DNA from: Agrypnia vestita
Taxonomy: Eukaryota; Arthropoda; Insecta; Trichoptera; Phryganeidae
Direction of reading: 5' to 3'
Assembly: GCA_016648135.1 (NCBI GenBank)
Contig: JADDOH010002554.1
Location: 275,584 to 339,583 of the forward strand
Length of the DNA: 64,000 nt
A model generated the notes under the pieces. It was not told the DNA's origin, did no database searches, and was given only the letters and a program-made list of their open reading frames with translations. This document shows positions 43,751-55,014 of the stretch, in pieces; position 1 is the first letter of the stretch, and each line of letters begins with the position of its first letter. A program made the position numbers and the translations under genes.

Positions 43751-44099
43751 TCGTTCATCCAAATACTATAAGGTTTTATTTAACTAGGTCATCATGTATG
43801 TTTATTTTTTTAAGTGATTTAATGTCTCTGCTCTAGTGCACAAGATATAATGATGACGCTTTGCGGAGTGCGAACGCTTTTTATTTTGGGGTAAATACTG
43901 TTTGGGGTCGTCCGTGACCCGAGTGGTAGTAGGACAGGAAGGGTAGAGCGATGTGTCAAGTGCTACCAAAATATATGTGCACAGCATGGGTTACCTATTT
44001 GTTCACACTTTGTTTTATGTAAGTTTTATTTTCGTATTACATTTGTTCCTAAAACGTCCAAAGAACCATTTCGAAAGTGTTAAAGTTAAGAATTTTCTT
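43751..44099. other. No gene seen
   Basis: TTTGGGGTCGTCCGTGACCC near 43,900 resembles piggyBac-MITE subterminal sequence; the remainder is unremarkable. Confidence 0.4.
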
Positions 44100-44184
44100 T
44101 GATATCGCCTTAATATTTGGGGTCACCCATAACTCATATTGTGATTGATGTAACTAAATTAGGGTGTTGTGGTTCTAGGGTTAA
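44100..44184. mobile_element. piggyBac-like terminus
   Basis: Ends GTGGTTCTAGGG-TTAA. Inverted, this is TTAA-CCCTAGAACCACAACACC, the CCCTAGAA-type terminus at a TTAA target used by piggyBac elements, followed inward by GGGTGACCCC. The other end is not identified. Confidence 0.45.
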
Positions 44185-46232
44185 TTAATAAGTAAATTAG
44201 TTAGAATGCAAAAGAATTTGGTGATTTTTTTTATTGCCTCTTGATCTGGATGACAAACAAAAATCATACCACCGTCGGCCCTCTTGTGTAATTTTTCCTG
44301 GGATTGGCATAGAGCCTCTGATGTAGCAATATTTATTTATTTTATTTATTAACATTAACACAATTAATTACAAATGAACTTTCTTCATTAGCTTATACCG
44401 CCCCACTAGATTAAACTTATTCTGGGGCAGTTATAATTAACAATATTTTATTTCAATAATATAATACAATACTATATAAGACAATAGAAAATACAAATAT
44501 GTAGGAATAAAAAATGTATATAAATACATAAAAGAAAAGAAATATGAAAGATAGGATAAAATTATACAACATGGTGAAAAGAGTTTTTTATTATTTATTT
44601 TTTTATTTATTCATGGGAACTAACAGTATTTATAAAAATCAGATTACACATGATTATTAAATAGTATAGAGACCACTTACAAGTTTCGACAGAATTAACA
44701 TGTTATGTATTAACATATAGCAACAATAACTTAAGTTATACAAAAAAACAAAAAAGTGAAAGTTTTAAGTTACCAACAAACTATGAAAGTCAAAGAATCA
44801 AAGATAAACGGGGAATCAGGAATGGATAGGAAAGGAGAGATCGACTTTGTAAAAAGGAGAAGAGATAACAAGAAAAAGAAGTGCAAAAGATGTATAGCAT
44901 AAATATATTTGATCAATACATCTGCGTATACATACACAAGGTCTAGATAAAAGAAAGAAGATGCATTAAAAAAGAGAAAGAAAAAAGATTTATGACTGAG
45001 ATGATTGATGAATTGAGGAGATCCAAGTCGCTGAATATAGTTATAATACAAAAGAGTAATAAATATAAAAATTTTATCATGGGTGGGTCACCACCTTAGC
45101 ATACTTTCAACATAATAAATTAACGGTTTAAAAATATTTTACGTGTCATGCGTTCTAGGTTTAAATGAAAAATGTTATAATTACCTGCGAAAATGTGCCT
45201 GTTTTACAGTAATTGGGTAGATAATCATCGGAAAAAGAACCGCATTGAGGCAATGCTTTTTCCGATAACACTCTCTAACATTTTTAAGGCGGAATAATGT
45301 CGGAAATTGCTTGGAGCAAACTGCTTCAAGAAGAGAAAGTGCTCCGTTTTTATTTTGCGGCAAAACGACTTTAAACTCTTTTTATCTGCGCCTGGGTGTA
45401 AGAGATAATGTGAAAACTAATGTTTCGGTACATTAATTCTTCGAGATATTAAAAGTTTTTATACCGAACAATGTGTTTATTAAGTAGACACCCCGGTTCA
45501 ATTACACCCAGCAAATTTTATGTACTCTCACTTTATTTTTTATTTTTAAATAAACAAACCGTTGATAGGTCAACATTAAGCCTTAAAGATAAGACAAAGT
45601 AAAAAGAAATTACACAAATTATGAAAGTGACACTATATAATATAAATTATAAATAACCAGCAAAATCCAAGTTAAAACTGACGTAACTTATATACTGTTT
45701 TAAATGTCTCCCTGACCATGTGAATTATATTCATTACGAACCCTTTTATGTTTATGATAAAGTTAAAGTAGTAACAATCACTTAAATGAAACTATAAAAC
45801 TATTCATATCAAATTGACTTGTATATAATAATGTCTATCTGTGTCATTCTTTAAGTGTGGGAGATATTTAACTATGTTTTTTCTGCATTTTGTCCTACCA
45901 AGCAATTATGTCCCTGTGCTGGATGACCGAATGAAATAAAATAAAAAATAAAATAAACTATACGTTTAATATTACTTTATATTTCAGCCGCGGGTTAAGG
46001 CTTTGAGAACGCCGTGTAGTGTAACGTTGCTTCTGGTTAACGTTAGTGACGGATGCTGTTGCATTTAAAGTTACGCGATTTTTGCTTTTACTCCATCACT
46101 ATTTTTTCCACCTGTAGTATTACTGATTGACATTGATAGAAAATGTAGGTTATATTCAAAAGAAAATTGATAGCGTTGTAAATCAACAAATTAAATAAAT
46201 AAATGTGCTTATTTTATTTTATTTTCATTGAG
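44185..46232. other. No gene; hairpin at 45,227
   Basis: AT-rich, with A-rich stretches at 44,820-45,000. A GC-richer segment 45,180-45,420 contains the hairpin listed next. The minus-strand 60- and 93-codon frames have no motifs. Confidence 0.45.
45227..45266. repeat. Short two-part hairpin
   Basis: ATCGGAAAAAG pairs with CTTTTTCCGAT and inside it GCATTG pairs with CAATGC, separated by a 4-base bulge. Confidence 0.5.
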
Positions 46233-46556
46233 GTACTAGCTGTAACACGTCAAAAATGACGGAACATTGGTTCGCGTCGTTGCTAAGCCCTATTTTATAT
46301 TTATAGCGTCTTTTTCACGGAAGATGCTATAAATATAAAATAGGGCACTTCACGGAATGGCGGCGGTAGCAACATGCTTGTTGAGCGTGTTGAGTTGAGC
46401 GGTAGGTTCGGGTTTGTTAGTCCGGGGTTCAAGCCCCATCTACGGCCGTTTGATTTCGTTTTTTTAGCCGTGAATTTGAAAGAAATTACGGACGTTACAC
46501 AAAGTTACGGGGACAGATAGACTGACGGACAGACAATTAAATTATTTTGTTTGATT
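46233..46556 (+). repeat. SINE-X, complete copy with tRNA-like part
   Basis: Starts ACTAGCTGTAACACGTCAAA-AATGACGG, contains GTCCGGGGTTCAAGCCCC (pol III B-box type) near 46,420, then TAGCCGTGAATTTGAAAGAA, ATTACGGACGTTACACAAAG, and ends in GACAGACAATTAAATTATTT. The opposite-strand copy is 59,490-59,730. A 24-bp hairpin inside it is unique to this copy. Confidence 0.7.
46286..46349. repeat. Hairpin inside SINE-X
   Basis: GCCCTATTTTATATTTATAG then, after about 16 bases, its complement CTATAAATATAAAATAGGGC. Confidence 0.75.
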
Positions 46557-46609
46557 AATAGTACATAAAAAACAGCACGTTGTGTACAAGTGTCTTCGGC
46601 CTGCTCTTA

Positions 46610-46675
46610 AAATATATATATTATAGAGATAGTATATATATATATATATTATTAGATATAGATATATATAGTAAT
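46610..46675. repeat. (TA)n-rich simple repeat
   Basis: TATATA runs interrupted by GATAGA. They supply the tyrosine/isoleucine-rich start of a 158-codon chance frame. Confidence 0.8.
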
Positions 46676-47166
46676 GTTTTTAATGATCAATGCTTTATGA
46701 TAATGAATGATTATTTAAATAAAAAATTGATTTTAAATGATCTAGGGGTCACGTTATTGACAAGAAAGTTGATGTTGTGTAGGAGTGACTTTTTAATTAA
46801 TAAAAGGCTCTCGGCGAAAATATCCATATCAATATTATTAGGGTTAGCACAATATATACTCGTATTATGTATATACATGACACATTCTTGTTATGGGACA
46901 AAAATAACCAGCATTATCAGGATGCTGTGTCTAAAGAGTTCTGCGTTTCTTATTCAGGATTCAACATGCAAATTCAGGTCACATAAGGAAAGAAAATCAA
47001 TAGCTCAAATCAAATCAACAATTTATACGAGGTATAATATCACCGCGCAAGTGTAGATTTCGTGGGTTCCAAGATTAATGCCATATATTATGCTATATGT
47101 AGCGGTTCTCTGTGTTCAATGGGTGATATGTATTATATATAATAATATTGTAAATATTTCGCATTT
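46676..47166. other. No supported gene
   Basis: Contains most of the longest frame in the window (46,580-47,056, 158 codons). It begins in the SINE/TA repeat, has AT-driven composition and shows no domain, so I do not call it a gene. Confidence 0.5.
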
Positions 47167-47626
47167 GAACTGAATCTGAGTCTTCTAGAATATTTGCCCA
47201 TTTGTGAAATACTTTGTTATGCCGTTTTATCGCATTGATCACTATCGTACACATTTCGTATACTAGTAGATACCTACTATCGCTGGTATTGACACGTACT
47301 AAATCGCCCGTCGCTTTATCCATGATACTCGCTAACTCTGACAACAAATTGATGCGTAGCTATAGCATCGTTTCTTTATATAGAATCGAGAATGAACCGA
47401 ATCTGAGTCTTCTAGAATATTTGCCCATCTGTAAAATACTTTGTTATGCCGTTTTATCGCACTGATCACTATCGTACACGTTTCGTATACTGGTAGGTAC
47501 CTACTATCGTACTTTATCGCTGGTATTGACACGTACTAAATCGCCCGTCGCTTTATTCATGATACTCGCTAACTCTGACAACAAATTGATGCGTAGCTAT
47601 GGCATCGTTTCTTTATATATAATCGA
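47167..47626. repeat. Recent tandem duplication, ~230-bp unit
   Basis: Copies at 47,167-47,393 and 47,394-47,626 differ by a few substitutions and a ~10-bp insertion (ATCGTACTTT) in the second. Shared strings include CTGAGTCTTCTAGAATATTT, TTTGTTATGCCGTTTTATCG and CTAAATCGCCCGTCGCTTTA. Overlapping frames on both strands change amino acids between copies and lose register, so there is no sign of coding constraint. Confidence 0.9.
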
Positions 47627-48264
47627 TTTTTGGAATGTTCCTGTAAATTCACGTGTATTCAACGTATTTGCGGGGTTCAAATCTAAAATCTTCCAAAGTG
47701 GTTCAAACCATCCGGAAGTTCTTAATTGTATGCAGTTCCTTTTACATCCAGCATCTTGTGAGAACTTTAGCTATTCAAATAATTTTAAAGTATTCAAAAT
47801 TTCTTTGCTGTGTAAAATATACATTTAAGAAATAACTAACTCTGAAAACTATTTAACTATTAAATGTCTATGGGTTAACCGACTGCTTTAAAAGAGTAAA
47901 TTTTTTCAATGAATAGATTTTCTAAACACTTAAGATTTTATATTCAGATCTCTCCGCCTGAGGTACTTTAAGTTTATAAGTTTTCAGTTTAACCGTATAA
48001 TCGCTTTTGTTAAGGAATAATGCTAAAACCTTTCCAGTGACTATAATTATACCATAAATTAAGTTTAAATTAAATGACCGCATAACATTACAGGTATTTA
48101 GGAGGAAGTACACTTAGCTAAAATTAAGTAATAAATCTCTAGAATTTATACGTGTATGTGAGTCTACACTTTACTAAGTCTACTTTCACTTATCATATAA
48201 TCAAAACGCCTGCAGAAGACAATTACTAACGCAGGTGTTTTACAGATTGCAAATGCGAATAAAG
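47627..48264. other. No gene seen
   Basis: AT-rich; 60- to 100-codon frames without motif. Confidence 0.5.
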
Positions 48265-48460
48265 GGTATGATAGAATGTTCTTAGGTTTTCACAGCCTTT
48301 CAGGATGTTCTGGTTTGTGTTTTCTGGGATATTATGCCGTGTTTTTTTCACGATCTGATGATTTTCCCCGCAATCGGATCCGAAACTTTGGCCAGAAAGA
48401 TCGGCATAAGACCCCAGAAAACACAAACCAGAAAAACAAAAAAGGTTCTATGTCCAACTG
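48265..48460 (+). mobile_element. Penelope-like terminal region with hammerhead-like core
   Basis: Inverted ends TTCTGGTTTGTGTTTTCTGG / CCAGAAAACACAAACCAGAA. CTGATGA at 48,355-48,361 and GAAAC at 48,382-48,386. GTTCTTAGGTTTTCACAGCC at 48,279 matches the 4,650 and 55,180 regions. The 113-codon frame is not a gene. Confidence 0.65.
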
Positions 48461-48789
48461 CCACATTTTATTGTTGCCTTGGTACACTTGCGTCTGGCGT
48501 ATCTTGACATTGGTACTATATTGGTTTCTTACTTTATCGTTGGCTGTCAAAAAGACTGCGAGTTTTGCTATTTTGTGGGGTTACAGTAGATTGAAGATCC
48601 TCAAAGCGGTAGAGTGAAAGAAAGATAAAAAATATATAAATTATGATTTTTAAAGGTTAAAATAAAACGCAATTTACATTGGTCAAAAATATTATTTTTC
48701 GAAATTTTTATTACTATTTGAATACTTATAATATTTTTTTGTCACGTAAACATTATTTTTATATGATTTTAATTAGCTCTCTTTGTCTG

Positions 48790-48920
48790 TTTCTTCGTTG
48801 TGGTGGTCAAATATTAAAATCGATTTTTTACCAAATTCCCGACTAGCTAGAGCTCTGAAACTTTCAACATTTACGTAAAAAGGATGACCATACATTATTT
48901 AATCATTTTTGTTATAATTG
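48790..48920 (-). repeat. Dispersed repeat family R, copy 2 (partial)
   Basis: The reverse complement has TTTACGTAAATGTTGAAAGT and TCAGAGCTCTAGCTAGTCGG, matching 29,345-29,475. Confidence 0.6.
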
Positions 48921-50019
48921 GGTTATTATTTTAATGAAAATTAATTATTTTTCATTATTATTGAACATTAAAATGCCTAAGCTTCGAGATCTATCAATAT
49001 TAATATGAAAAAATGATTTCAATTTTTTTTAATTTTCAACTTTGACATTAGGTGTCGAAAATGTCAAATTCGATGAATTTGGGTTATGTTGAATATAGAT
49101 TTGTAATATTTCAGGATAACTTTGGTTTAGAAAAAAAAGATATTCAACATAATTATGCCACGGGTTCAAATAATGTTGCCATAATGTTCAAATAATGATA
49201 CACTCATGTGCCATTCCTTCATCTTCTTGCAGTAAAACTGTTACTCTGTATTAAAAGCATGTCTTCAAAAAAAATTTAATCCATTTGTTTATTATGCATA
49301 TTTTTAGTGAAATGCTTAGTAAAATGAGTGCATTAGGAGAATTGCGTTTCTTCTGTGGCCCAGTTGGCATCGCGCAGCGTTCAGATATTGCAATGAAGAT
49401 GATAAAACGACGCCTAGACGTCGTTACCGTTCGCTAAGACGTCGGCGTCCCGACGCCTATTCCCAAAGCTCTCCAGATACCAGTACAAATAAAAATATCA
49501 GGAGGATAAAACCTAATGTATAGAACTTACCTCGATGCGGGCTGCAGGCTGCAGCGAACAATGAAGCTGCAAAATAATAATTCAACATAAGGTTCTGCAT
49601 TAAAGATTGTTTATTTTTTTTATTTAATACACTTATGGGCTTTTACAAAATATACAAAATATTAATATAAAAAAATAACATAAGACAGAAAGACAGTTAA
49701 AAGGTACAAGTACATATAATAGAATTGTGTAAATTTAGATTGCACTTAAAAAGATTCAAGTACATCTTATAGATTTGTGTAAATTAAAAAGAGAAGTTTA
49801 AGTAGTAAGAAGTTGAAAAAGAAAACCGGAAATTTTATCTTCAGATAAATAAAGAAAAATCAAACCTAATGTTAATTGATCGATACCGCAGAAATTTTAA
49901 CTCATTAACTCTTTCCTCCCATGGTGATTTTATATCTCGTATAACGTATTATTATTTTATATACGAGATATATATGATAAGGGCCAGTTTTCGGGTAAAA
50001 AGGCATTTTTTCATTATTG
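48921..50019. other. No gene; CG-rich motif cluster 49,405-49,460
   Basis: GACGCCTAGACGTCG, GACGTCGGCGTCCCGACGCC: repeated GACGTC/GGCGTC palindromes in otherwise AT-rich DNA. A short palindrome (ATATCTCGTATA / TATATACGAGATAT) lies at 49,930-49,973. Confidence 0.45.
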
Positions 50020-50243
50020 TTATATATTTCTCAACAGTGCCTCTTTTTAGCTCGATATACTCAACTCAGTCCAGCGGTATTCCAACTTTTTTAAACCATG
50101 CAAAAAATAAATTTGTCGAACTCCGAAAATTAGCCTATATTTCCGCGATGACCTTTTCATTCGACGTGAACCGTTTTTTTCACGTTTGGAAACAAAAATA
50201 AATCACATGGGGCCAAATCTGGAGAACGCGGTGGATGAGGTAG
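50020..50243 (-). pseudogene. mariner transposase C-terminal fragment
   Basis: The minus strand reads LPHPPRSPDLAPCDLFLFPN then VKKTVHVE and a stop, and, after frameshifts, FGVRQIYF- and GLKKLEYRWTELSISS-like pieces and KRGTVEKY. SPDLAPCD carries the third catalytic aspartate of the mariner DD34D transposase. The N-terminal part and TIRs were not found. The sequence differs from the 13,504 relic, so it is a separate insertion. The + frame at 49,869-50,201 is its shadow. Confidence 0.8.
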
Positions 50244-50904
50244 CAATTTATAATGTATAAGACTAAAGGTTAATATTACTGTCGTTTGACATATAGCATC
50301 CTTACGTTTCGTATATAATACCCTTTGTAGCTAAATTCGTAATGTTATTCGAGCAGTTCTATCGTGGTGATTATGGACGACTGAACTGGTGCGTTTTATG
50401 TAGTTAGTAATGAACGTTATAGTTCATTACCGACCTTCAGGGAAGCGTTGTGGGTTCATGTAATGAAAGAATCTTTGCGATTGCGTATGTACATAAGTGG
50501 AGATGTACAGTCAGAATAATATAGAATTGTGGGCGCGCCGCGGAGGCTCGCCCTATCCGATGGTGAACATCCGACTGCCTTTTCTGTGCATGAACTCGTT
50601 TTGTATTATATGTACCATTTGAGTGAATTGCACAAGGTCCATAAAAAAATTGTCATACCAAATACACTGCTTGACTCACATACATGAATACATGGAGCAA
50701 TTGTTTTGTCGGCTGGACATAAATTGCAACACGGAATTGGGTCAAGTACGCAAAAATAAACAAACATATGATTGTATGAAAACAAGGAAAAGCACCAAAC
50801 AATAACAACTAATATGCGCGAACCGAGTCGCTAAAATCTATTGATATTCTTTGTCAAAAAATTAAACTATAAATAAATAAACCAGCAAATCAAAAAAAAA
50901 TTTA
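50244..50904. other. No gene seen
   Basis: A GC-richer patch near 50,530 (GGGCGCGCCGCGGAGGCTCG). No recognised repeat. Confidence 0.45.
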
Positions 50905-51265
50905 AGATGTGATTTAACACACTCTCTTTGCAAATATTCGTAATCGATTTAGTAACATAATTCTTGCAGTATCCAAATATAATTTACATTGATTTAAAGG
51001 TTAAACAAATGTTCGAAAGACGTATTCTTCAGCTGTTTCTACGGCTCTTGCTGAGTGACGTGATTATTAATTTAATTTGAGTGGCGTGATTATTAATTTT
51101 AATATATATATAATTTTAATATAATATGACCAAATCATGTCAAAAATAATTTTATAACGTAGTTATACACTTTGCGTAAATATAGAAACTTTCAAAGCTC
51201 TAGATAGTCGGGAAGTTGGTAAAAATCAATTACAAGATTCCAACACAACATAGACCCGACAGAGA
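50905..51265 (+). repeat. Dispersed repeat family R, copy 3
   Basis: ATTCGTAATCGATTTAGTAA, CCAAATCATGTCAAAAATAA and AGTCGGGAAGTTGGTAAAAA. Includes a local duplication GTGATTATTAATTT at 51,060-51,100. Confidence 0.6.
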
Positions 51266-51629
51266 GTTAAATAAAAGCATGTAAAAATAAAGTAACTAGC
51301 TTTCTAGCACGAATACCCTTCCAGACTTTGAAATTGCCAAGAACTTTATCTATCTCGAGCACATAATTACTAACTACCATATGGCAAAAACTTATGTGTC
51401 TAGACTTGACAAAATTCAGAATAACAGTGTATCTAAAACAATTACGATCAGGCTCTTGCAATCTCTGGTGCAATTAATATTTATGTTTAATGTACAATCG
51501 TATCCCTTAATGCCTTCAGGAACTATTTATTTTTATTTATATGTCTTTTGTATGTAAATACTACAATTTTATACTACTAACATTAACCGTTTGCATATTC
51601 GGTTTTATATAATAATTATATTTTAATTA

Positions 51630-51790
51630 AGATGAATTATAGAAGTCTCACAGAGACGAAGCCATGGAGAAACGTATATGGAAGTCTTTTATATAATGAC
51701 CCAGGGCTTAAAAAAAAAATTTAACGAGCTGGGTTAAATGATCACACTGCAACTTTCACCAATTCCATCGTAAAAACATGCAGACATTCA
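51630..51790 (-). repeat. Dispersed repeat family A, copy 5
   Basis: AGTCTCACAGAGACGAAGCC, TATGGAAGTCTT, TGACCCAGGGCTTA and AAATGATCACACTGCAA. Confidence 0.7.
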
Positions 51791-51854
51791 TAATTTTTTT
51801 AAAGTTGGAGTATTAAGTAATATTCTTTTTAATAATGTCTTCAGTATAGACATT

Positions 51855-51985
51855 GTGTAGATTCATCACTTAAACCAGTTCATACCGCTTGTAAGCCTTG
51901 GGGAATCGTATAAAAAATACTTCCATACATGTTCCACGTATAATAGCTTCGTCTCCGTGAGACTTATTTTATTTATCTTAATTAA
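51855..51985 (+). repeat. Dispersed repeat family A, copy 6
   Basis: Inverted relative to copy 5: TCACTTAAACCAGTTCATAC, TGTAAGCCTTGG, ACTTCCATACATG and AGCTTCGTCTCCGTGAGACT. Confidence 0.7.
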
Positions 51986-52449
51986 TCAATCATCTCTCTG
52001 GGGCAAAATCTAGTAACTATGTTCACAGAATAAACCTAGAAATGAAAATATTGTTAAAATTATATACCTAACTATTAATGTATTTTGTTATGCTGATAAG
52101 CCAACCGAGTACACTTGGTGTTGGGTATACAATAATGAGAAATTATTTTGTTTTTGCTTTACGCGTCATGTTGTTTTTAAGGGAGGTTTATGGTAATGCC
52201 TAGGTAATATGAAATATCTAATTATTCAAATACACTTTCTGAAAAATCTCAGTGGCTTCTTAGATATTTTAAACTTTTTTTATTAATATAAAACGCGTAA
52301 AATAAAAAACATTACATCTGGCACATAAAATTTTGTCATTATCCCTATATCAAACAGACGCATATTCTGCAAAGGTACATAATCTGTAGTCTTCACGTCT
52401 AGTCATTTATTTATTGAAATAGATAAGTATTTAAATAGTTTTTTTTTAA
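51986..52449. other. No gene seen
   Basis: AT-rich. Confidence 0.5.
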
Positions 52450-52990
52450 ATATTTTTTCTGATACACTGTTCCCTATTATGGAAGGTGGAGAGTTCCCTT
52501 TCTCTGGGCTCACCACCATAAATGCTCGTTCATAAAACATAGTCTCTTGGCAATGCTTCGTGGAGTGAGCCATTGGTTGCAGACTTCGACAGATCTGGCC
52601 ATCTGGTAGGTGGTCTTCCGCAGGAACGGGGTCCCTCAACTCTGCTCTGTTCAACCAGCTTCTAGATTGCATCAGTACTTATTGTATCGTGACATGATCG
52701 AAGAATTTTAAAATGAGCATTTTTGTTGTGGAAAATAGACGTAGCCGAATTTTTATTTCTTGCGAAATTATGTTTTTTGTTTTGTGAACTTTCCATGAGA
52801 TTTGCAGCAAACGTCACCACCTCTAATGCAACTACCTTCCTGTCGTCCTGTCTTCTCAGTGTTCACGTTTCAGATCTATATAGAAAGACTGGAGAAACTA
52901 TTTATTCTGACAATCCTTACCGTAGTGAAGCTAGTGATATATCTGTCTTGCCAAATTTTCTTCGTTTTGTACATTGCTGATTGGGTTATG
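52450..52990 (-). pseudogene. Non-LTR retrotransposon C-terminal region
   Basis: Successive blocks on the minus strand, partly in shifted frames: FLYRSET (YG.ETWT-type block), KVVALEVVTFAANLMESSQ, SIFHNKNAHFKILRSCHDTI, and VEQSRVEGPRSCGRPPTRW then PDLSKSATN. This is the linker plus basic tail that follows the reverse transcriptase in common insect LINEs. Related but shorter pieces occur at 18,980, 22,125 and 40,850. Stops and frameshifts make it inert; + frames at 52,723-53,011 are shadows. Confidence 0.75.
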
Positions 52991-53600
52991 ATATGCCTCC
53001 TTTTGAGATGATAATTATTATTATTACAATGTTACATGGGTATCTCAAAATTCATGAATTCGAATTCAGCATTTATTCAAACATCAGCAAAAAAATCAAC
53101 TTCGGCAAAAGTACGTAGAAATTTTGTTATTTTAGGAACACCGACGAAGATGTAGCAGCGTATGGAGAATCAACTGACAATAAGATAGGAGCTGACGAAA
53201 TATGATGATAGTGGCAAAAGAAAAGCAGAGAAGATAGTAGATCATCAGTTGAAGAAGTAGAAATTCTCAAAATTAAGACTCTTCAGAATTCCGGCGAAGA
53301 ACAAAATTACGTCGGTGAAGATTTGTTCCAGTCCCTGTATAAGTCGGAAGAATTGAAGAATGTCTAATAATTCACGTAAAAAGTTAAGAACACCTTCATG
53401 TTTTTAATATGTTTAAAATTATATTGTTCAAACAATTAATTTAGGTATGTAACGTGTTTTACGGTTTTTTGAATTTGTTTACGTTTTTTATGTGCCGTAT
53501 TACATTAATGTTTTAAATATTTTGTCAATTTTTATTTATCATGATATTTAAAATAAATTTAATTTTATAAAATGTTATTATTAAGTTCGCGGGTTATTTT
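52991..53600. other. No gene seen
   Basis: Purine-rich 53,090-53,360 without a recognisable motif, then AT-rich. Confidence 0.4.
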
Positions 53601-53650
53601 AAATATGACAGCTGTTTCGGCTTACGAGGCCATTATCAAACGGTGGATAT
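53600..53650 (-). other. Hammerhead-like motif, Penelope type
   Basis: Minus 53,639-53,607 reads TTGATAATGGCCTCGTAAGC-C-GAAACAGCTGTC. GGC/GCC can pair as stem II, and ACAGCTGT after GAA is self-complementary, as in dimeric minimal hammerheads. No flanking inverted arms seen. Confidence 0.5.
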
Positions 53651-55014
53651 ACCACGTATAATCGACTTATTTACAAGGTTTAAGATACTTCTTCAATGTA
53701 TTTCAATACTTTGTTTCGACCGACCCTAGACTATTCCCCATGCTAACTGCCTGCTGGATAATGGAAGAGAAAGAGAGCGAGAGCTTTTGTTCTCGCCTTT
53801 TATAGCTGTGCCCTTTTGTGCTCTCGGTAAAGTAGCCAGCCTATATGAGTACACCACATAAACAAATATTATAAATGAAATTGGGAGCTTGTTAGACACG
53901 ACCAGTTGTCCATTTACCATTTTTTATCTTTTTGAAAAACCCTTCATCCCTTAAGACACATAGCCGCCGGTAGGGGGGGAAGTAAAGTTTTGAACCATAT
54001 TACGTATTTTACGGCTGACAGTTTATACGAAAGCCTCTGCAGTCCTTATACCTATCAATTTGACTGAGATTTCGCGGTTAAACCGCTTTCTAACATAAGC
54101 TACAAGACTTTAGTACTTGTGTAGGGTGTTCAGTAATCCCCTTTATCCAGGAGAAGACGTGAGAATCGAGCGAAAACGTAATATTACTTTCTGGGAAGTG
54201 TGTGCGCGGGGTAGGAAATCGAATTTCTAGTAACGATTTCTCTTGCGGTACACCGCGTTAAAGACATATATCTCACTCATTCCCTCTCAATCTTATGTAC
54301 TCCTGGTAGATGTGGTGAATTTAATAGATCTAAGTGGATATTGAGTACATTTACTTACTATAGAATTTAAAAAATGTTATCCACTTAGCAGCAGGAAACC
54401 AGTTACAGATTCATTGTGCAAGATTGGTTTTGTTTTCATAGGTGTCAATCTATGTCCAATGAATGCTTGTAGGTTAGTTTAGTATTGGATTATTTTATAG
54501 ATAGGACGTGAAATAATATTTATGAATGAAATGATCACATCTTCATAATAATATTGACTCTGTCGATACCCTTCATCAGCTGAAACTAGTAGATGAAGAT
54601 AATATTTTTTTGTTAAAAGTGAATGGTATATTTTATTAATATAATGGGTGTTAGGATACCAAATTTTTTTGGAAAGTCTTAAAATTCGTTTCATAATAAT
54701 TATTGTCAATGTGATAAATTTAGATTTAATTTAATACAACACACTGCGCGCGGTGTACATAACCCAAAGCATGCGTCAAGTGACGTCAAGTGCGGTGTTG
54801 CTTTATTATCCATCGTGAAAAGATTCTCTCTTTTTCGCATAGATATCGCTCACGTATACACAGACGTTTACCGGTATATAATACATTCTTAAGGTGCCAT
54901 GACCAAAAAATGGATTTGTGGGTAAGTTTGTGATTATTTATTTTATTTTTTTATTTCCATCCAAAAAAATCGCCCCCAGCTTCTGACCAAAAAAGCTTCG
55001 TTTTTAAAATTTTT
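53651..55014. other. No gene seen
   Basis: Short CG-containing strings (CACACTGCGCGCGGTGTAC near 54,741; GTCAAGTGACGTCAAGTGCG near 54,776). Frames up to 76 codons lack motifs. Confidence 0.45.

Noticed and set aside
46580..47056. Longest open frame in the window (158 codons, +)
   Set aside because: It starts inside a SINE end and TA microsatellite, has composition set by AT-rich DNA, and shows no domain, signal or supporting exon structure.
47093..47532. Pair of similar minus-strand frames (..VFHKWANILEDSDSV.. and ..VFYRWANILEDSDSV..) suggesting a small gene duplication
   Set aside because: They arise from the tandem DNA duplication; differences are mostly amino-acid changing and an indel breaks register, so there is no sign of coding constraint.
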